From contig NW_005434610.1 of the NCBI RefSeq assembly GCF_000315625.1, positions 292,081 to 356,080 on the forward strand: a stretch of DNA of 64,000 bases, written 5' to 3'. The DNA comes from Guillardia theta CCMP2712 (taxonomy: Eukaryota; Cryptophyceae; Pyrenomonadales; Geminigeraceae). Shown one piece after another: positions 42,934 through 54,527 of the stretch. The notes under the pieces are model-generated. The model was given only the letters and a program-made list of their open reading frames with translations, was not told where the DNA came from and made no database searches. Positions within the stretch are counted from its first letter, which is position 1, and every line of letters begins with the position of its first letter. A program made the position numbers and the translations under genes.

Positions 42934-45705
42934 CACAACACAGGGAGAGAAGGATTTGCAGGAGCATGATTCAGAGACAGGCCTCATCAAGAACTTGTAC
43001 TCAGTACTCCACCGGGGTATAAGGCAGGCCGAACGCGAAGCCAGGACAAAGTTTCCCGGCAACGACTCGGAGTGGAGAAAGATGGTGGGCCCGACACATT
43101 GCATGGATGATGAACTCGAAAAAAACAGCACGGAATCGGAGGAAGACATGAGCGATGAAATGCAAGGACAACCTAAGCTTCCGAAGTCAGGCAAGTGAAA
43201 TGAGAGTTTCTTTGATCGCAATTCAATCAGATCACTGCCTACCTCCTTTTCCTTCCGCCTTGGTCTGACATTCAAACTTCCCCTCCTCTCACTTCTCTCT
43301 GCCTCTCCTTGTATCGGGATCATCCATGATAGCCGATCAAAAATGTCGATGGACGCTCTTCGCTGAATTTACTCGCTCCCTGCAGATGACGACAAATTGG
43401 GATTGACTGAGTCGTCGATCGACAAGTACTTGCCGCAGGTCAAACTCCAGTCTGTGAGGCCCCGATGACAAGGATTGTAGAACTACATCCCTTGCGCTGA
43501 TGACGGGCATGGTGCGCATGTGCTGTTGAGGTCAGCTCCTCACACTCCTCCGCTCTTACTGACGCGACTGTCAGAGACGCTCCTCGACTGCAAGTCCAAC
43601 TGTCTTTGAATCATCAGCTCTGGCGGGCAAGCACGGAAGGTTCGCAGACGCAGAGCAGGAGCGTCTGCCATTGCTGTGACCCTTGTTTGTGTGCTCCTGC
43701 TGCAGGCGACATCGATGAGGCTGAACGACTGCTCAACTTGGGCGCTGAGGTTGTGAAGGCAGAGAGATGGAGGGCATGACGTAGACCAGGTCAACATAGA
43801 TTTCTGGTTCTCCGAGAAAGCAGAGACCGATTCCTCCAACGCCGAGCTTGAAATCTACTGGCAGAATACAATGGAGGAGGATTGGGGGAGGTAATGTGGC
43901 GGAGCGTTGCCCTGGGTTTGACTTTGCATGGCAGATCGACACTAGATAGGCTGGCTAAGTGATTTCGTTGCTCGTCAAGAGCAATCATTGACCTGATGCT
44001 TCACAAGGTTCGGAGATGCGAACCAAGTACGAAAGGTAGCAGAGGTCTTGTGTACCATCAGGAAGTATGGGGTCAGAAGCAGCCCGTCGCAAAATCAGAC
44101 CCCCAAGAAGAGACTTCAGTGGATATCATCGGCCCTCCGCATCGTCCAGGAGCTGAAGATGCAATCTTGGTTTCTCTACTTGCACCATTAATTCCTTCAT
44201 CCTGACAACCCGCAGCTCGACTGGCTTTCTGAGGCCTCAAGTGGACAAGGAAGGACCAGGAATCGTTTCATCCCGCCACGCGCCTTCCTTCCCACCCTCC
44301 CTATCATTTTCCTCCCTTTTCCTTGCTTTCCTTCTCTTTCCTCTTTTTTGCTGCCGATTTTATCCTTCTCATTGCGTGAACAGAGTATCTCCTGAAGATC
44401 AAGATGCCTCTCGATTTAAATCTCGTCCGTTCGAAGCTCGAGAGGGTATCTAACTGACTGAACTGCCTCCCTCGTGAGATCATGCCTGCCAGCGAGCGTA
44501 TACAACGCCTTCAGATTGGATCATCGACATGAAAGGAATCGGTTAAAGATCGCTTTACGACGTGATGGTGCATAATGTGCACAACTGCAGTTGCCAACGG
44601 CCTCAAGTACTTTCATCCAGAGAGCAAGATGTATCATTCCGCTATCGAGCTTGGTTCGGCACCCACAAGTCATCTATGATATGAATCATCGTTCCTCTAG
44701 GTCAACAGTTCGAGGAGATGTTGGAGAACGATGAAATCTTCCAAGAAAACAAGTAACACTTCGTTCCCCTCCTTGCATCCTCTTATGTGTACTCTTCTGT
44801 CAGCCTGGATTTCGACGCTCCTCGTTCGGCTCGTGGCTGGTTTATAATGAAACCCATCAACTATACCCAGGCTAGTACTTTTCTATCCGCAGTCTCATCT
44901 CACGTCTGTTTCTCAGATGAGACTGGCAAGAACAGTTTTCCCGAGCTCTCCTGGTTCTACATCAATCAGCCGGCCAAGAGGTAGTTTTTTGCGTCAGATT
45001 CAAATTCTAGCGCGATGATCTGGAATTGATGTTGCTTTTTACAGTTGAAGCGAAAGAGAAGAAACTGATTGAAGTGAAGTCATTGCATGGTACCGCATCC
45101 ATCTCAAGTGGTGACAGGTGAAGCAACGAACAAACAAATCCGCTCCAAAGACTGGGAAGAAAGCAAAAGAGGTCAGATGGTTTTTCATTCATTCTCAGCT
45201 AGAAAAATAACCACGGGATTATAGGATGAGGAGAAATGGAAGAAAGAGTGCGCGCGGACACTCATGCGAATGTGGAAGCACAAGGACTCGTGGCCTTTCC
45301 TGGAGCCTGTCAGAGCAGCTCCTAGCCGCGTCTCACCTCACAATCACTACAGGTTGATCCCATCGCCCTGGACATCCCAACCTACTTCGAGATCATCAAA
45401 CATCCCATGGACCTGGGAACTGTTCGCTCGAAGCTCATCAGCGGTCTCTGCCCGCTACTCCACGCCTCTTGATTGAAATGTGTGCAGGATCCTACAAAGA
45501 CATCAACGCGTTTGCTGCTGACGTCCGGCTGACTTTTGGTTCTCAAGTGGCATTTATCGTTGTCGCGTTGACTAGTGTTGCAGATAACGCGATGCTGTTC
45601 AATCCTGTCGGCCACTGGGTGCATGAGATGGCGAAGAACCTGAAGAGCTTTTTTGAGAGCAACTTCCAGGAGCACCTCAGTCGCACCGGGAAGAAACAGT
45701 CATGA
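42934..45705 (+). CDS. Double-bromodomain (BET-like) chromatin protein, 5' end unresolved
   Basis: Bromodomains bind acetyl-lysine on histones. Many short exons are visible. Early ones give [32 protein letters not shown] and an ankyrin-like [16 protein letters not shown]. The first bromodomain is partial: [20 protein letters not shown] near 44390-44450, then [19 protein letters not shown] and [16 protein letters not shown]. The second is complete across four exons: [42 protein letters not shown] and [20 protein letters not shown], ending [10 protein letters not shown] at 45705. The introns of about 45 bp are in phase (for example the 46-bp intron at about 45541-45584). The ZA-loop start of each domain and the N-terminus of the gene remain unplaced. 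Confidence 0.75.
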
Positions 45706-45717
45706 AGCCAACGACGA

Positions 45718-48700
45718 TCATCTGGCCGATGATGACTCCTTCCTGAACGATAAATGCACGGAGGGGCTTGCAGGAGCATACAGCTCTCCTGCTACCGACA
45801 GACTGTCGTTCGTCTCACAGTCGGAGGAGTACTGCAACCTTGATCGCAGGAGGAAGCCTTCTTCGCCTTCCTCCCTCGCTCCAGCTTCTGCCTCTCGCAA
45901 TTCCTGTGCCTTGCAAATCTTCTCGATGTCTTCGATCAGATCGTCGATCGCGTCCGACGTCCGCATTCTGGCGTAACAGCTCTCTGCTCTGCGGATCAAG
46001 AAGCCGGCTGCTCTGCTGGGACTGTTCGAAACTTGCACGGCAGAAAAGGAGGAAAGTTGCAGTTTCCAAACATCGAAGAATGGACGGAGATCGTCTTTCA
46101 CGGGGCCAGTATCGTTCCATACTGTCGGCCTTGCCAGATTCTGTTCCTGAACCCTCGGTAACAGCCAACAGAAAGTTTTCATCTTGGAGAAGTAGGTGAA
46201 CAGAAGCCCTTTGTAAACGTATTCTTCAATGATGGAACGATTCTGGTGTGAAAGCAAAAACGTCAGAAAGCATTGGTAGCAGTGAAGTACAAACCTTTGA
46301 AGTCTTGCAGAAGATGCCCCACGCGTAAAAACACAATCGGATGGATGCAAGAACATGTGCTCGCTCCATTCGATTCAATTTGAAGTTGAAAAATTTGTTT
46401 CTCAAGAAGAGTTCTTGTAAAACTCTTGAATCCTGATTCGAACTTTGTGACAGAACAAGATACCGAGCCTGTGGAGCTATAGTAAGATCAGTGTCATTGC
46501 AGGGATAGTCTTGCACAACTGTTTCAATGATATTACACATTTCCTTCAACTCCATCACTTCATCCAAAAACCGCACGATGCTTGTTTGCATTCTTAAACT
46601 TTCAGAGTTTTTACAATCTCTTAAACGTTCGTATTGATCCTGATAGTACTCGAGTTCTGTCTCAGCGGCTTGTTTGAGGATTTGTTCTTGATTCAAACTG
46701 TAGCTCAAACGACCATGATCCTGTTTCATTCTGTAGAGCTTGGAAGATGCCTTCAACCTTTTGATCATAAAATGTCTCACTTCACCATATAACCTTTTAC
46801 GGAACAGAACAGAAAACATCCATTTCCATGACAACTGGCTGCGCTTGTGTCTTTCTAATTCGATCCTGGACTTGAGATCATGATTCTGAATTGCCTCTTG
46901 ATGTTCTTGATGTAGATCGGTCAAGATATCTTGGTAGATTCCAAGAATATTGGAACATTCATGCAATATCATATTGCACATTGTTGCAACCTGCAGATTT
47001 TTTTGTTTCATCTGTTTTGAAACAATGCACATTGTATCAGTTGATGAATCCAACAAGCCAAAGCAGCCAAGCAAGATATCTTCATGCAGGCTGTCAGTAA
47101 TCTTCTGAAATTGTAGGAGGTCGCTTGTGGTATTAAGGATGAAATCTTTCAAAAGAGAGATTCCCCTCATTTGCAAAACTTTTTGACGCTGCAATTCTGC
47201 CTTGCTGCCTTCATAATCTTTGCTCAGCCTTTCAACTTCCATTCCCCTGTCACCGAGTTCTCTTATCAAAGTGGCAATCTGAGCTCCTTTCCATAATTCT
47301 TTGACCGCAAAATCAGCCTTAGCCGTAGTCACCGAAGAGCTACAACGTTCTTCTGTCCACCGCAATTTATCAGTCAGAGCAATCACTTGACCCTGCAGGT
47401 CGTGGATCATCCTGGTCTTCTCTTCGTCTTCGAGCAAGATGTATGGGATTTCCATGAGAGTCTCATCCAGAATTGATGCAATGTAAACAACTGGTTCAAT
47501 GGTGGATAGAACGTAATTTTCTTTCTCTTGCTGAAATCCACATCTCGTCTGATAAAACAACAAGCACAAGTCAGACATCGTGAGCTGCATCTTGTCACAA
47601 TACGACTCAAGTAGAGATATAGCGCTTTTGCTCTGACGATCTTGAGTTGCCCACGTTTCACGCTCTGCCATTAGTTCATCATTCAATTTCTTCTGACTGC
47701 AGTAGGAGGCTTCCGAAGTTGAATGAGCTACAGACAGTAGTCTCGAGTTCTGATAGATTTCTTCGATCATGCCGCTTGTTTCCATGGTGCAGTCTGATAC
47801 CTCTGTCATCAAGGCTGACAGATCGTTTATCAGACGCGTTGACAAGACCGATGCCATAGCTAAGTTCTGCTCAAACAAGTGGATTGTTTCCTCCTGGACC
47901 TCACTCTTTGTAAACGAACCGTTCAAATCGGCTTCAAGTTTGATAACATCAAAACTCAAATGAGCCACCTTCTGCTTGAGATGCTCTGCATACTCCTCCA
48001 GGTCCACCTGAGTAGCAGCACAATGAGATATTTGACTGAGACAGTTCTCCACGTGTACAGCTGCTATCGCGCACTGCGATGTATGCCTCTCCATCAGCCT
48101 CTCGTACTCCACCAGCTGTTGCCGACCAGCCTCAAGATCGGCAATGCATGACTCCGTCGCGTCCACAGTCCGTCCTAGCCTCCCGAGCTCCTCCTCCACC
48201 CTCCGCATCTCCTCTCCTGCCGCGTCGAGATCCCCTCGCACCTCCTCGCTCGCCCTCGCTACCGCAGCCAGCTCGGCTAGCAGCTGCTGAGCCCCTGCCG
48301 CTGCCGCCGCCGCCATGTGGGTCACCTGCTGGTCGGCTTGGCTTGCTTGCGACGAGACCCTGCGGACCTCAAGCTCGAGCTCGCGTACCCGGTCTCGCTC
48401 AGCCTCTAGCTCAGCCCGCTGGCAAGCCTGGCTCTGCTCAGCCGAGGCAAGTAACGCCTCTACCTCCTGCCGCCGGGCCCTCTCGCGTTCCAAAGATTTT
48501 GTCATCTCCTTCATTGTTTCCTCAGAGGATTGGATGCTTTTGCTCAATTTCATTGTTATTCCCTCACTATTCTCAATGCTTTTTGAGCATTGTTTTGTGT
48601 ATGCCATCATCGTATTGAATTCAAACAATATTGCCCTGTAGTCCTTTGTTTTTTGTTTGCAGTCTTCCTGTAAGAAATTAATTTTGAAATTGTTTGTGAT

Positions 48701-51700
48701 CAGAATTTCATTCAAGCTCCTTAATTCCTTCATCACTGTTGTTACCTCATGCAAGAGCAATTCGATTTCATCTCGTACGATCTGTTGTTTAATCCCGAGC
48801 TCTTCAGTTTTCTTCTCGCCTTTCTCAATCAAAAGAAGACAATTGAAAATTTCCGTCTCTTGCGAAAGGCATTTTCTAGAGATCATTTCTAATTGCTGAT
48901 TCAAGGTATCTTTGCTTGTTTTCAATGACAAAATGTACCCTTCGTAAATTTTGACCCATTTCAAAATATCTTTATACAAACCTGGAAAGGATTTGGAATA
49001 CGGGAAAGCCTCTTGGTCCAAGACTTGATGTTCAATTTCTTCTGGGCAAAACAAGTGAATTTGGCCAATAGATCCTGTGAAAACTTGTTCGACAGAAAAC
49101 AGAAAATTCAGCATATCATTTTGTTTTGATCCTTCTTCTTGTTCTAGGTTTTCTAGCACAGAATGTATTTCTCTCTTGAGATACATTACCTCTGTCACAA
49201 TCTGCCTTGTGAAGAATCTGTATTGATCCACGTCCATGGATAATGTGATGGAATGATGTTCTGAATGTTTCAAAGTGAATTCCAAACTCTGAATTCGGGT
49301 TTCAAAAAAAGTGCATTTGTTGGCCAAAGATACATATTCATGACAAAATTCAGGGGAAATTCTGGGATACCGACGCCATTCTCGTTTGCGTAACAAAAAA
49401 CGTAGGACTAAGTTGACCCATTGTATTCTCCTGAACTGAGAACGCTTTTCTTCTAGAGCTGCGAGAAAGCCTTGATGATTGACAAGAGCTGATTGAGATG
49501 AAGTGTATGCATTTCGATAAATCTGACATTCCTTGAACAAAGCATCAAGCTCTGACGAAACATCATGAGTTACACTGTGGTACACGTCATCCGTCGTGAG
49601 TAATTCTTCGGTCAACCTTTGAATCAACTCCATTACATTCATTCGCTCATTCTGATTCATCAAAAAGACTTCTTGAAATCGGCTATTTTCCTTTGCAAGC
49701 TCCTCAGCAAGAGTACGAGAAGACAAAGCCTTAGACCTCTCGTCTTCAACCGCTTGCTTGAGATACTCCGCATACTCCTCCAGGTCCACCTGAGTAGCAG
49801 CACAATGAGATATTTGACTGAGACAGTTCTCCACGTGTACAGCTGCTATCGCGCACTGCGATGTATGCCTCTCCATCAGCCTCTCGTACTCCACCAGCTG
49901 TTGCCGACCAGCCTCAAGATCGGCAATGCATGACTCCGTCGCGTCCACAGTCCGTCCTAGCCTCCCGAGCTCCTCCTCCACCCTCCGCATCTCCTCTCCT
50001 GCCGCGTCGAGATCCCCTCGCACCTCCTCGCTCGCCCTCGCTACCGCAGCCAGCTCGGCTAGCAGCTGCTGAGCCCCTGACGCCGCCGCCGCCGCCATGT
50101 CGGTCACCTGCTGGTCGGCTTGGCTTGCTTGCGACGAGACCCTGCGGACCTCAAGCTCGAGCTCGCGTACCCGGTCTCGCTCAGCCTCTAGCTCAGCCCG
50201 CTGGCAAGCCTGGCTCTGCTCAGCCGAGGCAAGTAACGCCTCTACCTCCTGCCGCCGGGCCTTCTCCCTCTCGACCGTGAGCAAGATCCCCTCCGTACCC
50301 TGCGCCAGGGATGACTCCGTCGCGTCCACAGTCCGTCCTAGCCTCCCGAGCTCCTCCTCCACCCTCCGCATCTCCTCTCCTGCCGCGTCGAGATCCCCTC
50401 GCACCTCCTCGCTCGCCCTCGCTACCGCAGCCAGCTCGGCTAGCAGCTGCTGAGCCCCTGACGCCGCCGCCGCCGCCATGTGGGTCACCTGCTGGTCGGC
50501 TTGGCATGCTTGCGACGAGACCCTGCGGACCTCAAGCTCGAGCTCGCGTACCCGGTCTCGCTCAGCCTCTAGCTCAGCCCGCTGGCAAGCCTGGCTCTGC
50601 TCAGCCGAGGCAAGTAACGCCTCTACCTCCTGCCGCCGGGCCTTCTCACTTGTAAAGGAATTTTTTTCATGTTGGATTTGAATCTGCGCTGCGTTCAAGC
50701 AGAGAAGGATCCTATTTGTGTCAGCAATTCCAATAATAAATGAAGCATTGAGGTTTACAAGCAATTTGTCCAGGTCTGAAACAATCTGATTTATCGTCCC
50801 TTCTACAGATTCGATCTGAATATCCCAGTTGCCTAACAATGATAGAAACTCCACCTCCCGAACAGAAAACAAATGAACTTGATCCTGGTTGTCAAACAGT
50901 TCTTTCAAGCAACATTCAAGATCCATTGACTGGGAGGAAAAATTCTCAACATAATGACAAAGAACAAACTCAACATCACGCCGCCGGGCCTTCTCCCTCT
51001 CGACCGTGAGCAAGATCCCCTCCGTACCCTGCGCCAGGGATGACTCCGTCGCGTCCACAGTCCGTCCTAGCCTCCCGAGCTCCTCCTCCACCCTCCGCAT
51101 CTCCTCTCCTGCCGCGTCGAGACCCCCTCGCACCTCCTCGCTCGCCCTCGCTACCGCAGCCAGCTCGGCTAGCAGCTGCTGAGCCCCTGACGCTGCCGCC
51201 GCCGCCATGTGGGTCACCTGCTGGTCGGCTTGGCTTGCTTGCGACGAGACCCTGCGGACCTCAAGCTCGAGCTCGCGTACCCGGTCTCGCTCAGCCTCTA
51301 GCTCAGCCCGCTGGCAAGCCTGGCTCTGCTCAGCCGAGGCAAGTAACGCCTCTACCTCCTGCCGCCGGGCCTTCTCCCTCTCGACCGTGAGCAAGATCCC
51401 CTCCGTACCCTGCGCCAGGGATGACTCCGTCGCGTCCACAGTCCGTCCTAGCCTCCCGAGCTCCTCCTCCACCCTCCGCATCTCCTCTCCTGCCGCGTCG
51501 AGATCCCCTCGCACCTCCTCGCTCGCCCTCGCTACCGCAGCCAGCTCGGCTAGCAGCTGCTGAGCCCCTGCCGCCGCCGCCGCCGCCATGTGGGTCACCT
51601 GCTGGTCGGCTTGGCTTGCTTGCGACGAGACCCTGCGGACCTCAAGCTCGAGCTCGCGTACCCGGTCTCGCTCAGCCTCTAGCTCAGCCCGCTGGCAAGC

Positions 51701-53314
51701 CTGGCTCTGCTCAGCCGATGCAAGTAACGCCTCTACCTCCTGCCGCCGGGCCTTCTCCCTCTCGACCGTGAGCAAGATCCCCTCCGTACCCTGCGCCAGG
51801 GATGACTCCGTCGCGTCCACAGTCCGTCCTAGCCTCCCGAGCTCCTCCTCCACCCTCCGCATCTCCTCTCCTGCCGCGTCGAGATCCCCTCGCACCTCCT
51901 CGCTCGCCCTCGCTACCGCAGCCAGCTCGGCTAGCAGCTGCTGAGCCCCAGCCGCCGCCGCCGCCATGTGGGTCACCTGCTGGTCGGCTTGGCTTGCTTG
52001 CGACGAGACCCTGCGGACCTCAAGCTCGAGCTCGCGTACCCGGTCTCGCTCAGCCTCTAGCTCAGCCCGCTGGCAAGCCTGGCTTTGTTCAATGTAACAG
52101 ATTGTTTCTGCCAGTGTCCTTTGGCTTGGAGCAATGTTCAACAACTTTGAAATGTTTCCTTCAAGATTTCTCAATCCATCAATCAGAAGGCGATTTGTGG
52201 TTTCTGCGACCATTTGTATTGCAATCAATGCATTGGTCGCTTGTTCCTCGTGTTCGGTTCTTTTTTGTAACTCAAATTCGTTCTTCCTCATACACATTTG
52301 GAGTTCTTCAATTTGAATGCTTTGATTTTGGCAGTCAAAGATGCTTTTTTCATAATATACGGCCATTTGTTTTGTTTCAGAGTGTATGATCTGTAGGTCA
52401 TGAATCATCAATGCAATATCTGAGCGGCTCATGGCTAACAGATAATTTGCTTCAGCATCGACTTTCAACATGTTTTGGTTTGAATTTCTGTTCAGATTCA
52501 ATTTCATGGCATGTTTTCTGATGGCTTTTATCCGCAAATCATACATATTATTTCTGGGTCTCGCTGGATTTGTGTTGCTCAGCTGTGCGTTTGCATTGAG
52601 GGTTATTGGATCTTCGGGTAGAGTTTCGATTGATTCAGTCTGAATGGCACTGTGCCATGCAAAATAAACTCTTTTCGTTGAGTTCCAAAGAGCTCGTCGA
52701 CGATAAGATTCTGAACGTAAGATTGTCAACCAAATGCTGTAATATCGCTTCTTGTGAATAGTGTCTCTGTCTTTTATACGCCCCTCCAGTAACTTAACGA
52801 TTTGTCTTGAGTACCGCATATGGCAAAGCAATCGAACAAAAAATATTTTGATAATTCCTTGATATACAAGTCGAGTTACAACTTGATTTGTCTTTCGAAT
52901 CGATGTGGCGGCCTTGTGCCAAGCTCGTAGGCGAGAGCTGACTAAGATTTTATCTTTTGTTGACAAAACTCTGTCCTGTCTCGAAGAGAAATTACGAGAA
53001 CTATGCCTTTGTTGAAAAAACTCATTTTGTATCGATGAAGAAACGTTGCTTTCAAAAATTGTCCTCATGTTTTCATAAAGTAATCGTTTGGTATGAATCG
53101 CCTTCTCCAAAATTTCGCGAGTCTGTTTGAGACATTTTTGATCATTAGACTTCTGTTCTTTGTGCAGAGCAGCTTCAAGAATAGATTTCCCATCTGTGAC
53201 TAGCGACTTGAAATCTCTGCTCCTCCATAAATCACTCTGCGAGAATCTTTTCGGACTTTCTGTGCCCTTCGGACTTTCCATCTTGTTTCGCGACCCCGAA
53301 GCGCTCTGCAGCAT
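45718..53314 (-). CDS. Giant SFI1-like coiled-coil protein with repeated cassettes
   Basis: ATG 53314 opens a frame of 2362 codons, then a 50-bp intron near 46242-46292 leads to a final exon that ends at 45718. The N-terminus (LRAWHKAATSIRKTNQVVT, then RYYSIWLTILRSESYRRRAL) and the end of the main exon (RLCFYAWGIFCKTSK) carry spaced Trp/aromatic-basic motifs like SFI1/centrin-binding repeats. The bulk is coiled coil. A 127-residue unit (for example LEAERDRVRELELEVRRVSS, ASEEVRGDLDAAGEEMRRVE, LGRLGRTVDATES) occurs about six times, almost identical. A second unit (RQQLVEYERLMERHTSQCAI) occurs twice. The units are GC-rich, whereas the unique segments between them are AT-rich. A basal-body, centrosome or cytoskeletal role is inferred only from this resemblance. 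The last-exon frame reads IDDLIEDIEKICKAQELREA. Confidence 0.8.
48105..48485 (-). repeat. GC-rich cassette copy F of the coiled-coil gene
   Basis: This is a near-identical 381-bp-type unit, ending with the shared ESCIADLEAGRQQLVEYE extension that continues down to about 47965. It is bounded by AT-rich unique sequence on both sides. Confidence 0.85.
49745..50650 (-). repeat. GC-rich cassettes D and E of the coiled-coil gene
   Basis: Two tandem 381-bp-type units are followed by a second copy of the QQLVEYERLMERHTSQ extension. Differences from the other copies are scattered single bases, such as ACGCCGCCGCC versus CCGCTGCCGCC at the Ala run. Confidence 0.85.
50985..52085 (-). repeat. GC-rich cassettes A, B and C of the coiled-coil gene
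   Basis: Three tandem units have exact 381-bp spacing; the same start word GATGACTCCGTCGCGTCCAC begins near 51039, 51420 and 51801. The Ala-run length varies by single codons between copies. Confidence 0.9.
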
Positions 53315-54527
53315 GTTTAAACCAGCACGGCTGTCTGATTGACGACCAGCCTGAGACCACCGACAAAGCTTATCTCATCGGCAAGGCATCAACTGCTTCA
53401 TCTTTCCAGTGAACATCTCTGCGCTGAAAGAGCACTCAAGCCGACCCCATCACGATATCCCATAGAGCGTCCTCCCGATCTAGTAGTATTTATTGAAGAG
53501 GGCCCAGCGGCTAGGTGGGGTCTTGAGGTATTGGGGGGTGAAAGGAAACTGGGGTAGTACTGAGAGTAAAACCAAGGAAAAATGAGGGGTGGTGAAATGG
53601 AAGGGGATGGAACAGGGGGTGGGTTGCGGAGTAGATGAACATACCTGGGGGGTGAGGGGGCACTCCCTACCGTTACGACTCTAGTCTCTGAGGCGGGTTC
53701 GTTGATGACTCCGGGGCCCGGCCCGGTCCGGGCCCGCCGCGCGCGAACTGTGGAAGTCCACCCGGTGACCGGCAGTGCAGGATGACTCACCGTCCGGCGT
53801 TGCGCTTCCCGGTCCTGTGGACGGTGTCAGACGGTGGCCGGCCCGGATCGCTCGGCGAACCGTCACTGTGAAGGAAACGGCAATGGTTGGGCTCGCTGTC
53901 TTTTCTCTTCTCGCCGTTTAGCCTGTGCGACAGTGTCAGGGTCAAGCCTCCTCGACTCTCCTGAGTCTCAGGTGATCCAAACTCCGTTTGGTCATCATGC
54001 CGCCGGGCCATTCCGGCTCAGCGGCCACCCGGCGTCCTTGACCGCTGATACTGAGAGGTTAGGCCTCTGGCAGGCTGTCTATCTCGGCCGGTCCTTGCCC
54101 GCAGGCCCTACTACTGAAGACGCAAGCGGCGCAGGAACTGAGAGGTGGATAATTGAAAACTCCAACTTGGTACTGCTTCAAATAAATGACTGATTATTTT
54201 GTACGTGGTAGGAGAGCATGATAGTTGAAGAATGCGAGGATTATGGTGGAAAACAACCCCCCGGCGAGATATGACTGTTCGACATCAAGCGATCCCGACC
54301 GCTGGGCATTTTATGGAGGATTGGCGCCAATAAGTAGATGGCGCTACATGGCAACAGAGGGACGGAGCAAGTTGAAATCATCAAGGCAGAGGTTGATCCT
54401 TACATGCTCTCTGTGAAAACAGCGAAATCACAAAAGGTCTGATACTCTAATATGAGTCGCGTGCTGCAAGACATGACCCCAAGAAAATGACATGCACCAC
54501 TCTGTGAGAATAAGCTTGAGACATTTC
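53315..54527. other. Divergent intergenic region with G-rich and GC-rich segments
   Basis: This gap lies between the start codons of the coiled-coil gene and the giant membrane protein. It contains a GGGG-rich stretch (53510-53660), a GC-rich palindrome-like stretch near 53710-53745, and the dispersed repeat at 53891-53946. No convincing coding exon is seen at 53950-54480. Confidence 0.5.
53891..53946 (+). repeat. Dispersed repeat, copy 2
   Basis: Shares CTCGCTGTCTTTTCTCT, CTCGCCGT, GCCTGTGCGACAGT and GGGTCAA with 30511-30565, in the same order with small insertions and deletions. Confidence 0.65.

Noticed and set aside
48079-52389. Repeated plus-strand ORFs of about 115-195 codons in the SFI1-like gene
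   Set aside because: They recur with the 381-bp cassettes and are antisense to a continuous 2362-codon coiled-coil frame.
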